Shown here one piece after another: positions 63,688 through 64,000 of a DNA stretch of 64,000 bases. How positions within the stretch are numbered: position 1 is the first letter of the stretch; every line of letters begins with the position of its first letter. The notes under the pieces were generated by a model. It worked only from the letters and a program-made list of their open reading frames with translations. It did no database searches and was not told the origin of the DNA. Where the stretch lies: positions 6,435,845-6,499,844 of the forward strand of contig JAAFYY010000001.1 of the NCBI GenBank assembly GCA_014284505.1, in the 5' to 3' direction. The translations under genes and the position numbers were made by a program. Source of the DNA: Streptacidiphilus sp. 4-A2 (GTDB lineage Bacteria; Actinomycetota; Actinomycetes; Streptomycetales; Streptomycetaceae).

Positions 63688-64000
63688 GTTTCCCCCAGGT
63701 TGTTGAAGCCGGCCGAACTGACCGGCGGCGCAAGGTATCGCAAGCATTCCGGGCACAGCAACCACGCGCGTTCACCGCGGAATACCCGAGCAGGCGAGGC
63801 GTCGTGGCCGGGCAAGCTGCGCCCATTCGCGAGCTTCAGGGGTACCTGTGCGCGTTCCAGGTCACTCGCTGACCAGCGGGGACCAGCGGGCGGCCCCGGG
63901 AACCCGCGCAGTTGGAGGCAGGAGTCTCTGTAGGCTTCGCGCGCTGAACGCCAACCTTCAAAGCTGAACTTCAACCCTCAAAGGAGCCGAACCTTGACCG
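63688..64000. other. Intergenic region to the window end
   Basis: 313 bases with no confirmed gene. An AAAGGAG (63978-63984) followed by TTG at 63993 may be the beginning of a plus-strand gene cut off by the window. Small direct repeats GACCAGCGGG near 63868-63890. Confidence 0.4.

Overview
The window is high-GC actinobacterial DNA, most likely from the Streptomycetaceae (Streptomyces, Kitasatospora or Streptacidiphilus). The evidence is strong GC3 bias, frequent GTG/TTG starts, -10 boxes of the TAGGCT type, paired SigF/SigB-family sigma factors, an MscL with a zinc-ribbon tail, and the upp / tRNA-adenosine-deaminase-associated protein / tadA / tRNA-Ser neighbourhood.

Layout. (1) 1-6.45 kb, chromosome: CorA-like transporter, a TIM-barrel glycosidase-like protein, a VapB-like small protein, a LytR_C protein, upp, a small basic protein, the tadA-associated acidic protein, tadA and tRNA-Ser(CGA). 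(2) 6.396-48.218 kb, a 41.8-kb integrated mobilizable element in the 3' part of tRNA-Ser. It is bounded by 66-bp identical att repeats, and each end also carries a pair of direct repeats that look like integrase arm sites. (3) 48.2-64 kb, chromosome: a PIN-domain remnant, polyprenyl synthase, MpaB-type oxygenase, small proteins, two SigF-family sigma factors, tyrosine phosphatase, aldo/keto reductase, P-loop kinase-like protein, MscL, MarR/MFS efflux pair, LCP protein and a secreted protein.

Inside the element, 6.5-17.2 kb is backbone: integrase, excisionase, an XRE repressor with a 14-bp inverted motif on each side, a replication/HTH-like protein, a DUF2637 membrane protein, MobC, relaxase and small followers. 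From 17.2 to 28.0 kb lies a metabolic/regulatory cargo: a methyltransferase, a full-length ProRS, and an operon of HIT-like protein, glycosyltransferase, radical SAM enzyme and PIG-L deacetylase. This is followed by two paralogous HTH/PLD-like + NUDIX pairs flanking HD and HAD hydrolases, with GACGTCC dyads in three of the intergenic regions. From 28.3 to 44 kb is a defence island: a type I restriction-modification system (hsdM-hsdS-hsdR) and, convergent to it, a pPIWI-RE (prokaryotic Argonaute-like) operon of small protein, REase, DinG-type Fe-S helicase and pPIWI-RE, next to a large XRE regulator and a divergent DUF6236-like gene. From 45.5 to 48 kb there are poorly known small genes.

Caveat: more than 30 apparent single-base indels break otherwise well conserved genes on both chromosome and element (upp, tadA, proS, hsdM, hsdR, MFS, LCP, polyprenyl synthase and others), often at short G/C runs. 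This is better explained by sequencing or assembly error than by mass pseudogenisation, so genes described as frameshifted are probably intact in the organism. The features I consider most worth follow-up are the pPIWI-RE operon, the ProRS/glycosyltransferase/deacetylase/radical SAM cargo, and the duplicated HTH-PLD/NUDIX modules with their shared dyad motif.
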